Positions 18,668-27,835 of a stretch of DNA of 64,000 nt are shown in pieces (position 1 is the first letter of the stretch; every line of letters begins with the position of its first letter). Source of the DNA: Rhodococcus sp. HNM0569. GTDB taxonomy: Bacteria > Actinomycetota > Actinomycetes > Mycobacteriales > Mycobacteriaceae. The translations under genes and the position numbers were made by a program. The notes beneath the pieces are model-generated. The model ran no database searches. It worked only from the letters and a program-made list of their open reading frames with translations, and was not told the DNA's origin. The stretch covers positions 186,001 to 250,000 of the forward strand of contig NZ_JAASAE010000001.1 of NCBI RefSeq assembly GCF_012726205.1, in the 5' to 3' direction.

Positions 18668-20134
18668 TCAAGCAAGTCCGGCACGTGCAGCGATCTCTCG
18701 TTGGAGGACGTCCGACAATCCTGTCGACGGCAACAGGCAGGCGACCTGCGCTCGTTGCGCCTCAGTCGGCTCCTTGTACTGAGGAATTGCCGCGCGGACC
18801 GCTCGACCCGCACCGTGCAGCATCGCATCGGTGTCACCACAGGCACGCAAATCCGCGACGACCGAGTCCCATCCTCCCCTGGCCCGACACAACATCCACG
18901 CGCGGCGCCGAACCTCCGGCTCGGGTGACGCCCATATCGACTCCGCATCCGACACCGACCAGAGATACGGCTGTTCGCCGAGAACTACGCGAGCCCATCG
19001 CGACTCGCCGCGGGATCCGGCGGCAACCAGGCCGAGGAGCCAGGGAGGGTCGGATGGCTCGGCGCGACCGCTCAGGAGGCGCAGACCCGTCGACCGCAGC
19101 GGCGACGCGCGGTCCAGGGTCAGCGATCGGCAGGTGGCGGCGTCGGGCGGGTGACCGCACTCGGTGAGGCCGAGGTACGCGCGTGCCCGTGCCCTCGCCG
19201 GCTGCGCAGACTCGACGACAATCTCCCGGTACGTGGTCACCGGATCCTCGTCGAGTTCCGTCCAACGGCGACGCGCCCACAACCGCACGAGACTCGAGCG
19301 GTCGACGAGAACTCGTCGAAGGTCGCTGAAGGCGAACGCGTCTGCAGCGAGGTGGGCAAGGGCCGCTGCGCGGTCAGCGACGGAGTGGCCGCGGATGAGC
19401 AGGCGCGCGGCCACACGCGGATCGCCCTGCTGTAGGACGACCTTGCCGAGCGTCTGCTGGACGACGACATCACGCTCGACCGGGTAGTCGGCGACGGCCC
19501 GTTCGACATCGAGTACGCCGAGGTCGGCAGCACGGCGGTAGGCGTACCGGCGCAGGTGCACGTCGTCGTTCGTCATCAGGTGCGACCACACCGAGCTGAC
19601 CCCATGCACTTTCTCGGCCTCGGCAACGTAGTCGTCGAAAACGTCTGACCGCCAACGCGGCTGCCAACGACGCATCGTGAACAGGATTGGTGCGATCACC
19701 TGCATCCGGCCGAGGTCGACGCGGGCCAGCACCGCCGCGGATGCCGCGTACGCGATGGGGTGCACGGGATCGTATGCGCGCAACGCCAGCGCCCGGGCTG
19801 CCTGCGGACCTTCCTGCCACGCGAGCACGTTCACAGCGCGCTCCCGGACATAGCCGTGCGCAAACGTGCTCGCAGCGATCGCCACGGCGGGATGTGCGGC
19901 GAGCACGGAGGCGCTCCAACAGCGTTCCATCTGCAGCCGTTGACCGTATGTGATCCAGCCGCGGCGTACTCGCCGATCGAATCGCACCAAGTCCTTGGCG
20001 CTCAGCGCATCCATCCACTCACTTGCGGTGGACAACTGGGCAACGTCGCCGTTGAGGCTCGCAGCCACCAACTGTTTCGCTCGCTCGTCGACGAACGCGG
20101 AACTCGAATCGCTGCAACGTCCTTCGCTACCCAT
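18668..20134 (-). CDS. Helical-repeat (HEAT-like) protein, unknown function
   Basis: The 488-aa soluble protein is mostly alpha-helical, with repeating pairs of about 30-35 residues. Examples are RERAVNVLAWQEGPQAARAL, HPIAYAASAAVLARVDL, LRRYAYRRAADLGVLDVE and DRAAALAHLAADAFAFSDL, in the style of HEAT repeats. No enzymatic motif is seen. HEAT-like proteins usually serve as protein or nucleic-acid scaffolds. It lies downstream of the Rhs toxin locus on the same strand, so it could be part of that accessory block. Its base composition looks like the chromosome, so it may equally be an ordinary resident gene. Confidence 0.6.
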   Translation of the reverse strand: MGSEGRCSDSSSAFVDERAKQLVAASLNGDVAQLSTASEWMDALSAKDLVRFDRRVRRGWITYGQRLQMERCWSASVLAAHPAVAIAASTFAHGYVRERAVNVLAWQEGPQAARALALRAYDPVHPIAYAASAAVLARVDLGRMQVIAPILFTMRRWQPRWRSDVFDDYVAEAEKVHGVSSVWSHLMTNDDVHLRRYAYRRAADLGVLDVERAVADYPVERDVVVQQTLGKVVLQQGDPRVAARLLIRGHSVADRAAALAHLAADAFAFSDLRRVLVDRSSLVRLWARRRWTELDEDPVTTYREIVVESAQPARARARAYLGLTECGHPPDAATCRSLTLDRASPLRSTGLRLLSGRAEPSDPPWLLGLVAAGSRGESRWARVVLGEQPYLWSVSDAESIWASPEPEVRRRAWMLCRARGGWDSVVADLRACGDTDAMLHGAGRAVRAAIPQYKEPTEAQRAQVACLLPSTGLSDVLQREIAARAGLA

Positions 20135-20185
20135 TTCCCCCCCCTTCGGTCGCCGAGTCTCACGCCGAATTGGTCACCCCCGATG

Positions 20186-20431
20186 CTAAGAGTCCCTCAC
20201 CCAGCGCTGAGGCCACTCGTCGAACTCTGCAACATCGATCCCGTCGACTGTCAAGGTGTACAGAGGCTCCGCTGGGAAATCGCCGAGCCGTATCGACAGT
20301 GAATGCCCGTCGACTTCACTGCGATACGGGTGCACAACATCGGCGGTCTTCCACCAAGCAATCGGACGGTTCAAGAGCGTTTCTGAAATTTCAGACCACC
20401 TCCCGACAATTGTACGTTTCTCAACAGACAT
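20186..20431 (-). CDS. Small hypothetical protein, possible orphan immunity gene
   Basis: This 81-aa acidic protein starts MSVEKRTIVGRWSE and contains NRPIAWWKTADVVHPYRSE and FPAEPLYTLTVDG, ending WPQRWVRDS. A start at 20473 would add 14 residues; neither start has a well-spaced ribosome-binding site. The gene lies on the same strand as the Rhs toxin and barstar genes, in AT-richer DNA. In such loci, strings of small genes are often immunity genes left behind by earlier toxin tips. That reading is inference; no family is recognised with confidence. Confidence 0.45.
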   Translation of the reverse strand: MSVEKRTIVGRWSEISETLLNRPIAWWKTADVVHPYRSEVDGHSLSIRLGDFPAEPLYTLTVDGIDVAEFDEWPQRWVRDS

Positions 20432-20622
20432 CTCCGCCAACTCCGTTTCCAACCCGCCCGTTCGCAACCGCACCTTGCATCATCGCTCGATGGCCACTGA
20501 GGGACAGCGACGCGATTGCTGCTCACCAATTATCTGGAAATGGTGATCGATCCGGGTAAACCGCGATGTCAACTATCCTAACGTCGGTTTTCGCAACGCG
20601 CCGGATCCAACCGCCAACTACC

Positions 20623-20817
20623 TCATTCCGGCGAATTACGCGCCCTCTGCGAGTTGAGATGCGCGCTGATGCGTACCACGGATGCCCAGCGGGCCACGGC
20701 CTCAACCAACGGTACCGGGCCTACCGTGAGACGCACCGATCCATCGTCGTCCTTCTCAATCTCGATATCGGCCGTACCCGGCGCTGAACCGTTGCGTGAA
20801 TCTTGTTCCGGACACAC
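20623..20817 (-). pseudogene. Small fragment of unknown gene next to IS relic
   Basis: A frame of about 64 residues with protein-like composition (ADIEIEKDDDGSVRLTVGP, VEAVARWASVVRISAHL) ends at 20623. No ATG with a ribosome-binding site is present; the frame runs back into the transposase remnant. It looks like the 3' end of a gene whose start was replaced by the insertion sequence, or a very small gene starting at a GTG at 20817. Confidence 0.35.
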
Positions 20818-20818
20818 G

Positions 20819-21061
20819 TTAAAAGGTGGACCCACACCAGCTCGGAAGAGCCGCTTTCGCACCGCCTATGAAAACGACTGCCGTGACATCCTTCTCGTCC
20901 GAGGGGGCTTCCGCGTATGCAGGGCGGAAGAATCCGTCGATGACCGCGTGCAGGTATACGTAGCCGTCCCTGACGCCTTTGGTCTTGCGGCGCTCGATCG
21001 TGCCGGCGTGGTCGGAGTTCTTGCCGTGGACGCGCCAGCCGCCGCCAAACACTCCGACCAC
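20819..21061 (-). pseudogene. IS481-type transposase remnant
   Basis: The 80-residue frame reads GGWRVHGKNSDHAGTIERRK, DGYVYLHAVIDGF, RPAYAEAPSDEKDVTAV. It matches the central part of the DDE catalytic region of IS481-family transposases, around the second catalytic Asp (family form: YLHxxxDGxxRLAYxExxxDEK). A full IS481 transposase has over 300 residues; the start and the end are missing and no terminal inverted repeats are evident. This is a dead fragment, probably left from an insertion downstream of the immunity gene. Confidence 0.7.
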
Positions 21062-21083
21062 GGTCGGTCTTGCGATAGACGAA

Positions 21084-21572
21084 CTACCGACCGAAGAGCG
21101 GGCGCGCCTCCAAGTAGGCCGATCCAGACGGAACTGCGAAGGCTAGCAGGGTATTGAATGAAACCTCTCCGCCGCCAAATTCCCGACCGAGCCCGATCCG
21201 AGTGGACCATTTCTTACCGACTTGGTCCACAATTCGATAATAGGTCTCGATCTCATCGCGATCATCGATCAGTAGGTTCTCAGCACCTTCTACGACAGTG
21301 AGGTACTTCGGCGATGGGCACTGGGATAGATCCAGAAGACATTCTTGAAACGCTGGCCAGTTTGCCCCAAAGTAGGACGGAAATGAGAAATTCTCCGCAT
21401 AAGTGGCGAATAAGCCGTCCAGCGTTGTCATATCGTCGGCCCGCAGACGGATGGTGAGTATATCCGGTGCTTCCACACTATCAACATGCTGTTCAGCTTC
21501 TGGCTGCAGCGCAGCATGCAACCATGGCCTAACTCGGTTGACTAGCATCTGACGCTTCTCTATTCCATCCAT
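21084..21572 (-). CDS. Barstar-family immunity protein
   Basis: The 162-aa protein contains the barstar signature FPSYFGANWPAFQECLLDLS, preceded by TLDGLFATYAENF, and an acidic surface (VVEGAENLLIDDRDEIETYY). Barstar proteins bind and block barnase-type guanyl RNases in the cytoplasm. The ATG at 21572 overlaps the 3' end of the Rhs toxin gene, whose C-terminus is a barnase-like RNase, by 13 bases. The overlap couples immunity to toxin synthesis and supports a cognate pair. Base composition is visibly more AT-rich than the Rhs core. The N- and C-terminal extensions beyond the barstar core (about 90 aa) are unassigned. Confidence 0.88.
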   Translation of the reverse strand: MDGIEKRQMLVNRVRPWLHAALQPEAEQHVDSVEAPDILTIRLRADDMTTLDGLFATYAENFSFPSYFGANWPAFQECLLDLSQCPSPKYLTVVEGAENLLIDDRDEIETYYRIVDQVGKKWSTRIGLGREFGGGEVSFNTLLAFAVPSGSAYLEARPLFGR

Positions 21573-24500
21573 CTAATAAACCTTTTGTAGTGGTCCGGCG
21601 TGTAATAGATCGACCCATCAGAGCCTGTCACAATTCGTTCAGACCCCGGCGTTGGATTATTCGGAGATGGTACCGATCCCCATTCGCGATAGGTTATTGG
21701 GTTTCCGCCACTGTCCAGCCGTGGCAATACTTCACTACCAGAGCGACCGTCATTTGCAAATGATTCAGGTACATCCGGTCCACGAACGCCGTACTCCCAT
21801 ATCACACCCGCTTCCCTGATCTGCGAGATTATGGTTTGGCTCTCGTCTGGAATCGAGTCGCCGAATTCAATCTTCTCACAGCCCTCCGGCACCAACCCCA
21901 ACGGATCGGTCCAGGCAGTGGGGTTGTGCGGATAGCTGTTGGGGTTCGGCGACGGTGCGAGGCCCAAGGGGTCCGGAGTGACATAGCGTGCCGTGTCCGG
22001 GTTGTAGTAGCGGTGCAGGTTGTAGTGGAGGCCCGTTTCGTCATCGAAGTACTGGCCTGGGAATCGAATCGGGGTATCGGCCTCGCCCGACCACGCGGTC
22101 GCACCCCACAGGCTCGCCTTGGCGGAACCCGCGACTTGTGCGGTCACCGGATCGACCAACTCCGTCGGCGACCCCACCAGGTCCGTCACGATCGCGAAGA
22201 ACTCGGCATCGACGGCGGACTGGTCGTCGACATCGATCGCCGCACGAGTCTGGGTCAGCGGCGTGTGCGTGCCGGGCTGGTACGCCCACCTGGTCACCGC
22301 CTCGGGCGTCCGCTGCTCCACCAGCGTCGACGCATCCCACGTGAACCGGGTCTGCTCGACCACCCCACCGTCCGGCCCCAGGCGGCTCTTCGAGAGTCGC
22401 CGGCCCAACGCGTCGTAGCCGTAGGCCCACCGAGCGCCGTCCGGGGTGACCACCTCGACGAGCTGATCGAAGGCGTCGTATCGGTAGTGCCAGACATCGG
22501 GTTTGCGTGACAGCCGGGTGGTGACCTTGCGGATCAGCCTGCCCGCGTCGTCGTAGTGGTAGCGAGTGCGGCCGTCACGGATCAGCAGCGTGCCCCGGTA
22601 CTCGCGACGGCTGTCGTCCTCGGCGACCGTCGAGGCCGCACCGCCCTCGAGGACGTTGCTCAACCCGTCGTACGCATAGCGTTCGACCGCGGCACCGTCG
22701 TCCACGACCAAGGTGATCCGGCCCGCCGCATCGAGATCGAAACTCCGCCGCAGCACAGAATCCGTTGTGATCGACTGCCCCGTGAGGTACCCGTCGGCTC
22801 GATACTCGAAGGTGTCGGAGCGCAGCACCCGTGGCCCGGCGGTCGGCCCGTCGGCCATCCCCAGATTCAACGACGACACCGGGTGCGCCGTCACCTCCTG
22901 CCCCACCAGTCGGCCACGCACATCGCGCGAACGAGTGAGTGCGAGCTCGCCGGCACGCCAGCCACTCACGGCACCCAGCGAGTCGTACGACAAACCCACC
23001 GAATGCCCGTCCACCGTCAACGCACCCACACGACCGGCAGAATCCCACTGCCAGCCCGTGACCCCACCGGCGCCGGTGCGTCGGGCCGTGCGACGACCGA
23101 ACGGATCGTGGTCGACCTGCAAGTCCGTCTCGCCGTCGACGATCTGCGTCGACAGTGCACCCGTAGGCGTGTACCCGAACTCGAGCGAATGGACGAGCTC
23201 GGCGCCGACGCCGCACACCGCGGACAGGGTTCGGCCCGACAGATCGTGTGTGTAGTGCCGGAACTCGCCGGTGTCGGCTCGCACGTCGACGAGACGTCCG
23301 AGGACGTCGTGGCGGTGGTGCCGCGTGATCCCGGTTGCCGGCGTGACCGTCGCGACTCTGCCTGCCTGATCGTGGGTGTACGTCGTGCGTGCCCCGTTGA
23401 AATCCGTTTCGGCGGCGAGCCGACCGTCCGCGTCGTACTCGTAGTGCCACGCGTGGCCCAAGGGATTCGTCACCGTGACCAGCCGGCGTTCGGTGTCCCA
23501 TTCGTAGACCGTGACGGAACCGTCCGGATCGGTGCGCGAGGCGAGCAAGTCGAACGCCCCGTACCGGTACGCGGTGGCGGCGCCGAGAGGGTCGGTGTGG
23601 CGCAACAGATTGCCCTCACCGTCGTACTCCCACGCTTCGTGCGAGCCGTCCGGATGGACGCGTTCGAGGAGCTTGCCGTCCGGCGTCCACTGGTAGGTGG
23701 TGACTGCGCCCAGTGGGTCGGTGACAGCCACCGGGCGGCCGAAGCCGTCGCGCCTGATCTGCGTCCTCGCGCCAGTGGGGTCGACGACCTCGATCGGCAA
23801 CCCTGCCCCGTCGTTTTCCACGATGACGCGCGCACCGGTCGGCTCGGTGACCGACGTGACAGCGCCCGTCGTCGTGTATGCGTAGCCGGTGCGCTGACCG
23901 CCGGCATCGATTGCCGCGGCGAGATTGCCTGTCTCGTCCCACTCCTGCCGAGTGACAGTGCCGTCGGGCTGGTGGACGGCCGACGGCTTGTGTGGTGCCG
24001 CGTAGTCGACCCGGATCTTCTGGCCGTCCGGCCGTGTGACCTGGGCGACGTCTCCGGCAGTTGTGTAGAGGTAGCGGGTGATCGCGCCGTCCGGCGCGGT
24101 GACCGTCAACGGGTCGCGACGTTCGTTGTAATCGGTGTGCGTCTGTGCACCCGTCGGAGTTCGGACGTCCCGTAGCCGCAGATCGGCGTCGAAACCGTAT
24201 GCGGTGCGGGCGCCCACGGAGTTCGTTTCGACGGTCACCGAGCCGGTGCCGTCGCCGGTGGAGATGTACTCGTAGCGGGCGGACATGATTCCGCCGGTAC
24301 CGTCCTGCCCCACGACACGCCCGTCGCCGTCGTAGGTGTTGATCATGCGGTTGCCGTTGGAATCGCGCCACGACAGCATCCGGCCGTCGCTGTCGTAGGT
24401 GTACCGGGTGGTACCACCGATACCATTGGTGACGGCGGTCAGCTGACCGCCGTCGTACTCGAAACGTCGCACTACAACGGGTGATTCACCGTCCGAGTCC

Positions 24501-26671
24501 ACCACGGACACTGCAGCGATGCGGCCGCCACGTGCCTCGAGAAGAACGCGGTAGCCGCCGGAGTGCACGACCTCCGTGGGTGCGCCGTCCGGTCCGTAGT
24601 AGAAGCGGATGCGATTCCGATGGCGGTCGGTGAGTGCACTGATCGACAGGTTGCCGAGTGCGGCGTCGAGCCCGGCGAGGTCCGGCTTCGGCGCGAAATG
24701 CCATGTCAGCGACCGGTCCGGGTCGTGCACGCGGTAGCCGCCCGCGTCGGTGCGCGTGAGCGTCCAGCGCTGGAGGGAATCTCGGGGCACCGCAGCGACA
24801 CCCACCGGCGCGTGCGGGTAGACCACCATGACACCGTCCTCGGCGAGGAAGGTGACGCCCGATTCCTCGACGACGACACGCATGTCGAGAATCGAGGACC
24901 AACTGGGCCCGAACCACCGGCCGAACCGATAGTTCGAGCGGTGCCGACGGCCGAACACCAACGGCAGCACGCCGGGCAGAGACAGGTCGATCTCGGGCAG
25001 CAGGAACTCGCCGGTCGCCGCGTCCACCGGGTCGCGCACGCACTCGACCTGCTTGTCGGTCTGGTCACTCGCCGGGCCCGCGTCGTCGGCGGTGCGGGCA
25101 GCGCCGGAATCGGCCTCGGCGTGTTGTTCCGGACTGGGATTGGGCCCCTCGGGTGGATGCGTGTTGTCGACATCCGCCCCGGGGTGCGGCGACGCGGGCT
25201 CGGCGCCGTCGTGGCCGGAGTCCGACTCGGACTGGTGCGGCGGGGTGTCGTTCGGTGTTTCCGGTTGCGTGGTCTGGTCGCCGTCGGAGCCGTGGTCGTT
25301 CGCCGACGAATCGGGGTCCGGTCGGGTGTCGTCCGGGCCGTCTGGCTTGGTGTCCGGCGCCGGCGACGGCCCGTTGTCGGCGGAACTCGGGTGCGTCGGC
25401 GCGGCGGCGTCCGCGGACGACGGCTCGGTGCGGGGAGCGTCGATGTCCGTTCGCGGAGTGTCGATGCGGGCCGGCGGGTCCGGCGTCGGGACGTGCCTGC
25501 CGACGTCGGCGATGTCGTCGACATGGCGTAGACCCCCACCGAAATCGCTCGCGATGTCTGCGACGCGCATCGAGGTCCGCGCGCCTGCCACACCGGCGCC
25601 GGCACCGCCCGTGGCGGCGGTCAGCAGGGCGTCGCCGGTCAGGCTGCCTGCGAACTCGAACGGATTCGCCTTCGCGTCCTCGACGAACGCGTGAACGACG
25701 GCGCCCGGATCGGCAGCTGCCACGACCAGGCCCGTGGTCAGATCGCTCATCCCGGCGAGGTATTCGGCGGGATGGCTCGCGTTGTACGGGTCCGTCGGAT
25801 TGACCTGTCGCGCGAACTGCACGATCCCGGACAGGCCGGTGAGCAGGCCGGACTCGAAGTTGAGGCGCCCGTGCTCGATGACGTCGTCGAGGTCGGTGAG
25901 ATTCGCGACCATGCGCTGGGTGAACGGCGGTTCCTCGGGGGCTTCGTTCGCCTGCGTGGTCAGCTGCCCGGCGATCTGGGCTGCCGCGTTGTTGCGTTCG
26001 GTACGTGCAGCCTGCAGTATGCCGACCGCATCCTCGTACACGGGAGTCCACGTGTCGACGAGCGTCGTGGCCGCTCGCTGCTCACCGCTGAGCGCGTTGT
26101 ACGCGTTCTTCTGGTCACGCTCGTGCTGCTCGGCCTGCCTCCACCGCTCGAGGGCGTCGCCGGCCCGCGCCTGCGCAGCCTGCACAACCGAGGCCCACTC
26201 GGTGAGCGACTGTGCCGCGGCAGTCATCGCGTCTGCAGCGTCCTGCCACAGGCCCGGCTGCTTGTCGAACACGTCGTTGAAACTGTCAGCGGCCTCGCCG
26301 GACCAACCCGCGGCATCGACGGCACGGAGCGCCGAGCCGGTGGATTCGATGTTCGTGCCCATCTCCGTCAACGTGGTCAGTGCCTCGTTGATGGCCCCCA
26401 CGTCGCCGCGGATCAACTCACGCGGATCCTCGGTCTGCCCGAGCTCGAGTTCGTCGACCGCGCCACCCGTCGCGCTCGCCACCCTGTCGCTGATGTCGGT
26501 GAGGACGTCGGCCACACCGTCCGCGCCGAGGTCGCGGGCGAACCCGGACAGCGAATCGAGCCCGGAATCGACAGCTTGGCCGCCCTTTTCGATGCCCGTC
26601 TCGACCGCGTCTTCGATGAAGTCGCCGGCCTTGTCCAGGCCGCCGATCACATCGTCCAACCCGAAACCCAT
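21560..26671 (-). CDS. Rhs-repeat polymorphic toxin with barnase-like RNase tip
   Basis: The 1703-aa product is a modular toxin. Residues 1-230 form a helical, WXG-like type VII export region (AAGWSGEAADSFNDVF). Residues of about 370-540 are a Pro/Asp-rich linker. A DUF6531-type start of the Rhs shell follows (CVRDPVDAATGEF), then many YD repeats (for example YAYDGLSNVLEG) to the end of the core, DPLGLVPEG. The last 100 residues are the toxin: IWEYGVRG, then YREWG, GSERIVTGSDGSIYYT and PDHYKRF, supplying the Glu, Arg and His of barnase/RNase N1-T1 enzymes. The ATG at 26671 has GGGGGGAAC upstream. The stop overlaps the barstar immunity gene. It probably kills competing actinobacteria after export. 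Confidence 0.9.
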   Translation of the reverse strand: MGFGLDDVIGGLDKAGDFIEDAVETGIEKGGQAVDSGLDSLSGFARDLGADGVADVLTDISDRVASATGGAVDELELGQTEDPRELIRGDVGAINEALTTLTEMGTNIESTGSALRAVDAAGWSGEAADSFNDVFDKQPGLWQDAADAMTAAAQSLTEWASVVQAAQARAGDALERWRQAEQHERDQKNAYNALSGEQRAATTLVDTWTPVYEDAVGILQAARTERNNAAAQIAGQLTTQANEAPEEPPFTQRMVANLTDLDDVIEHGRLNFESGLLTGLSGIVQFARQVNPTDPYNASHPAEYLAGMSDLTTGLVVAAADPGAVVHAFVEDAKANPFEFAGSLTGDALLTAATGGAGAGVAGARTSMRVADIASDFGGGLRHVDDIADVGRHVPTPDPPARIDTPRTDIDAPRTEPSSADAAAPTHPSSADNGPSPAPDTKPDGPDDTRPDPDSSANDHGSDGDQTTQPETPNDTPPHQSESDSGHDGAEPASPHPGADVDNTHPPEGPNPSPEQHAEADSGAARTADDAGPASDQTDKQVECVRDPVDAATGEFLLPEIDLSLPGVLPLVFGRRHRSNYRFGRWFGPSWSSILDMRVVVEESGVTFLAEDGVMVVYPHAPVGVAAVPRDSLQRWTLTRTDAGGYRVHDPDRSLTWHFAPKPDLAGLDAALGNLSISALTDRHRNRIRFYYGPDGAPTEVVHSGGYRVLLEARGGRIAAVSVVDSDGESPVVVRRFEYDGGQLTAVTNGIGGTTRYTYDSDGRMLSWRDSNGNRMINTYDGDGRVVGQDGTGGIMSARYEYISTGDGTGSVTVETNSVGARTAYGFDADLRLRDVRTPTGAQTHTDYNERRDPLTVTAPDGAITRYLYTTAGDVAQVTRPDGQKIRVDYAAPHKPSAVHQPDGTVTRQEWDETGNLAAAIDAGGQRTGYAYTTTGAVTSVTEPTGARVIVENDGAGLPIEVVDPTGARTQIRRDGFGRPVAVTDPLGAVTTYQWTPDGKLLERVHPDGSHEAWEYDGEGNLLRHTDPLGAATAYRYGAFDLLASRTDPDGSVTVYEWDTERRLVTVTNPLGHAWHYEYDADGRLAAETDFNGARTTYTHDQAGRVATVTPATGITRHHRHDVLGRLVDVRADTGEFRHYTHDLSGRTLSAVCGVGAELVHSLEFGYTPTGALSTQIVDGETDLQVDHDPFGRRTARRTGAGGVTGWQWDSAGRVGALTVDGHSVGLSYDSLGAVSGWRAGELALTRSRDVRGRLVGQEVTAHPVSSLNLGMADGPTAGPRVLRSDTFEYRADGYLTGQSITTDSVLRRSFDLDAAGRITLVVDDGAAVERYAYDGLSNVLEGGAASTVAEDDSRREYRGTLLIRDGRTRYHYDDAGRLIRKVTTRLSRKPDVWHYRYDAFDQLVEVVTPDGARWAYGYDALGRRLSKSRLGPDGGVVEQTRFTWDASTLVEQRTPEAVTRWAYQPGTHTPLTQTRAAIDVDDQSAVDAEFFAIVTDLVGSPTELVDPVTAQVAGSAKASLWGATAWSGEADTPIRFPGQYFDDETGLHYNLHRYYNPDTARYVTPDPLGLAPSPNPNSYPHNPTAWTDPLGLVPEGCEKIEFGDSIPDESQTIISQIREAGVIWEYGVRGPDVPESFANDGRSGSEVLPRLDSGGNPITYREWGSVPSPNNPTPGSERIVTGSDGSIYYTPDHYKRFIRWME

Positions 26672-26716
26672 TACCGTTCCCCCCAACCCATCAGCGTTTC
26701 CCCCTGCGGTGCAATG

Positions 26717-27361
26717 CTATTCACCGTTCATGACCGCGGCGGCCTGCTCCGCTGCACCGGTGTCGTAGCCAGGCCGGGTGTCGAGCCCGGGGACCCCTGT
26801 CGCGCCAGCCGCCATCGCGCCGGGGCCGCCGGCGACAGCCGACACATTTGCCAATGCCTGCGGACCGACCTCTGCGATGACCTCGGCGTTGGTGTCGACC
26901 GTCGCGAGTGCTTCGTTGAACGACTCGGCACTGTAATCGGGGTGAAGGGCGCTGTTGACGACGTTGTCGGACAGTGTCTCCCCCCACGAGCGGTCGGTGA
27001 TCTCCTCACCACTCAGATGCGGATTGCCGACGACGTTGGTCCACAGCGTCTTCAGCGTGTCCTCGTTCTGCTGTTCCATCATGTGATAGCGGCCCGCGGC
27101 AAGATCGAGGACTTCGGCGATCTCGTTGGCCGCCTGCACGAGATTGCGGACGCCCCACGACCACCGTTCGGCATACTCTTCGAGGCTCTTCTGGACTTGT
27201 TCCGATCCGGCTTCCATCGGCGAAAGCGCCAGCATCGAGAACCCACGCCCGGCCGCGGCGGTTTCGCCGATACCGAGGCCGGAGAGCGACTCGATAATCC
27301 CGGTGATGCCCTGCGCCGCCTGTTGCAGGACCGCGGGATCGACGTTCAGCTCGGAAGCCAT
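26717..27361 (-). CDS. WXG-type type VII secretion partner protein
   Basis: This 214-aa protein begins like ESX substrates (ELNVDPAVLQQAAQGITGII). Its helical region contains YAERWSWGVRNLVQAANEI and a YHMMEQQNEDTLKTLW segment, typical of long WXG100/EspE-like helical hairpins. A Gly/Ala-rich C-terminal tail follows. It lies 45 bases upstream of the Rhs toxin gene and probably forms the second half of a WXG heterodimer that carries the toxin to the type VII machine. No ESX core genes (EccC and so on) are in the window, so export relies on a system encoded elsewhere. Confidence 0.72.
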   Translation of the reverse strand: MASELNVDPAVLQQAAQGITGIIESLSGLGIGETAAAGRGFSMLALSPMEAGSEQVQKSLEEYAERWSWGVRNLVQAANEIAEVLDLAAGRYHMMEQQNEDTLKTLWTNVVGNPHLSGEEITDRSWGETLSDNVVNSALHPDYSAESFNEALATVDTNAEVIAEVGPQALANVSAVAGGPGAMAAGATGVPGLDTRPGYDTGAAEQAAAVMNGE

Positions 27362-27364
27362 CGC

Positions 27365-27724
27365 CTACTCCACGACCGTCGGCGGGAAGGCCATCGGACG
27401 CTCCCCCACTGCATCGACCAACACTCCGGTCGGACGTTCGAAGCTCGCTGCGAGCTCGTCGAAGATCCGCCAGCCGTACAGGGTGTGGAAACGGACGTCC
27501 GTGCGGTCTCCCCGGGCAGCGGCAAACCTGGCCAACTCGGCCTCGGACGTGAAGGCCGGGATCCACCCGATGTCGCGCACGACGCCCATCCACACCCGAT
27601 CGTCCGCCGCCAGTGGCACCCAGAGCGCCGCCGACCGAAAGGCCGACATCAATGTGGGTCCGTGACCGAAACCCTGATAGAACGCATCGATCTCGAGATT
27701 CAGATCGTCGCAGCTCACCCTCAC
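27365..27724 (-). CDS. SseB-like domain protein of the toxin operon
   Basis: This 119-aa protein has an SseB N-terminal-like pattern: an ALWVPLAADDRVWMG strand followed by IPAFTSEAELARFAAARGD and a closing PTGVLVDAVGERPM. The start is a GTG with GAGGGGGA upstream. It is 3 bases from the WXG-type gene and heads the operon. SseB-like proteins near ESX effectors act as small accessory or chaperone proteins. A chaperone or loading role for the Rhs toxin is inferred from position only. Confidence 0.65.
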   Translation of the reverse strand: MRVSCDDLNLEIDAFYQGFGHGPTLMSAFRSAALWVPLAADDRVWMGVVRDIGWIPAFTSEAELARFAAARGDRTDVRFHTLYGWRIFDELAASFERPTGVLVDAVGERPMAFPPTVVE

Positions 27725-27835
27725 GCGTCCCCCTCGTACACATCCCCCTCGCCGATCATCGGCCGACCGATGCTAGCAGGGCAGATCGGCATCGTGATGC
27801 ATTCCGAACGGGCCTAGCACACTACCGTCGGCCCC

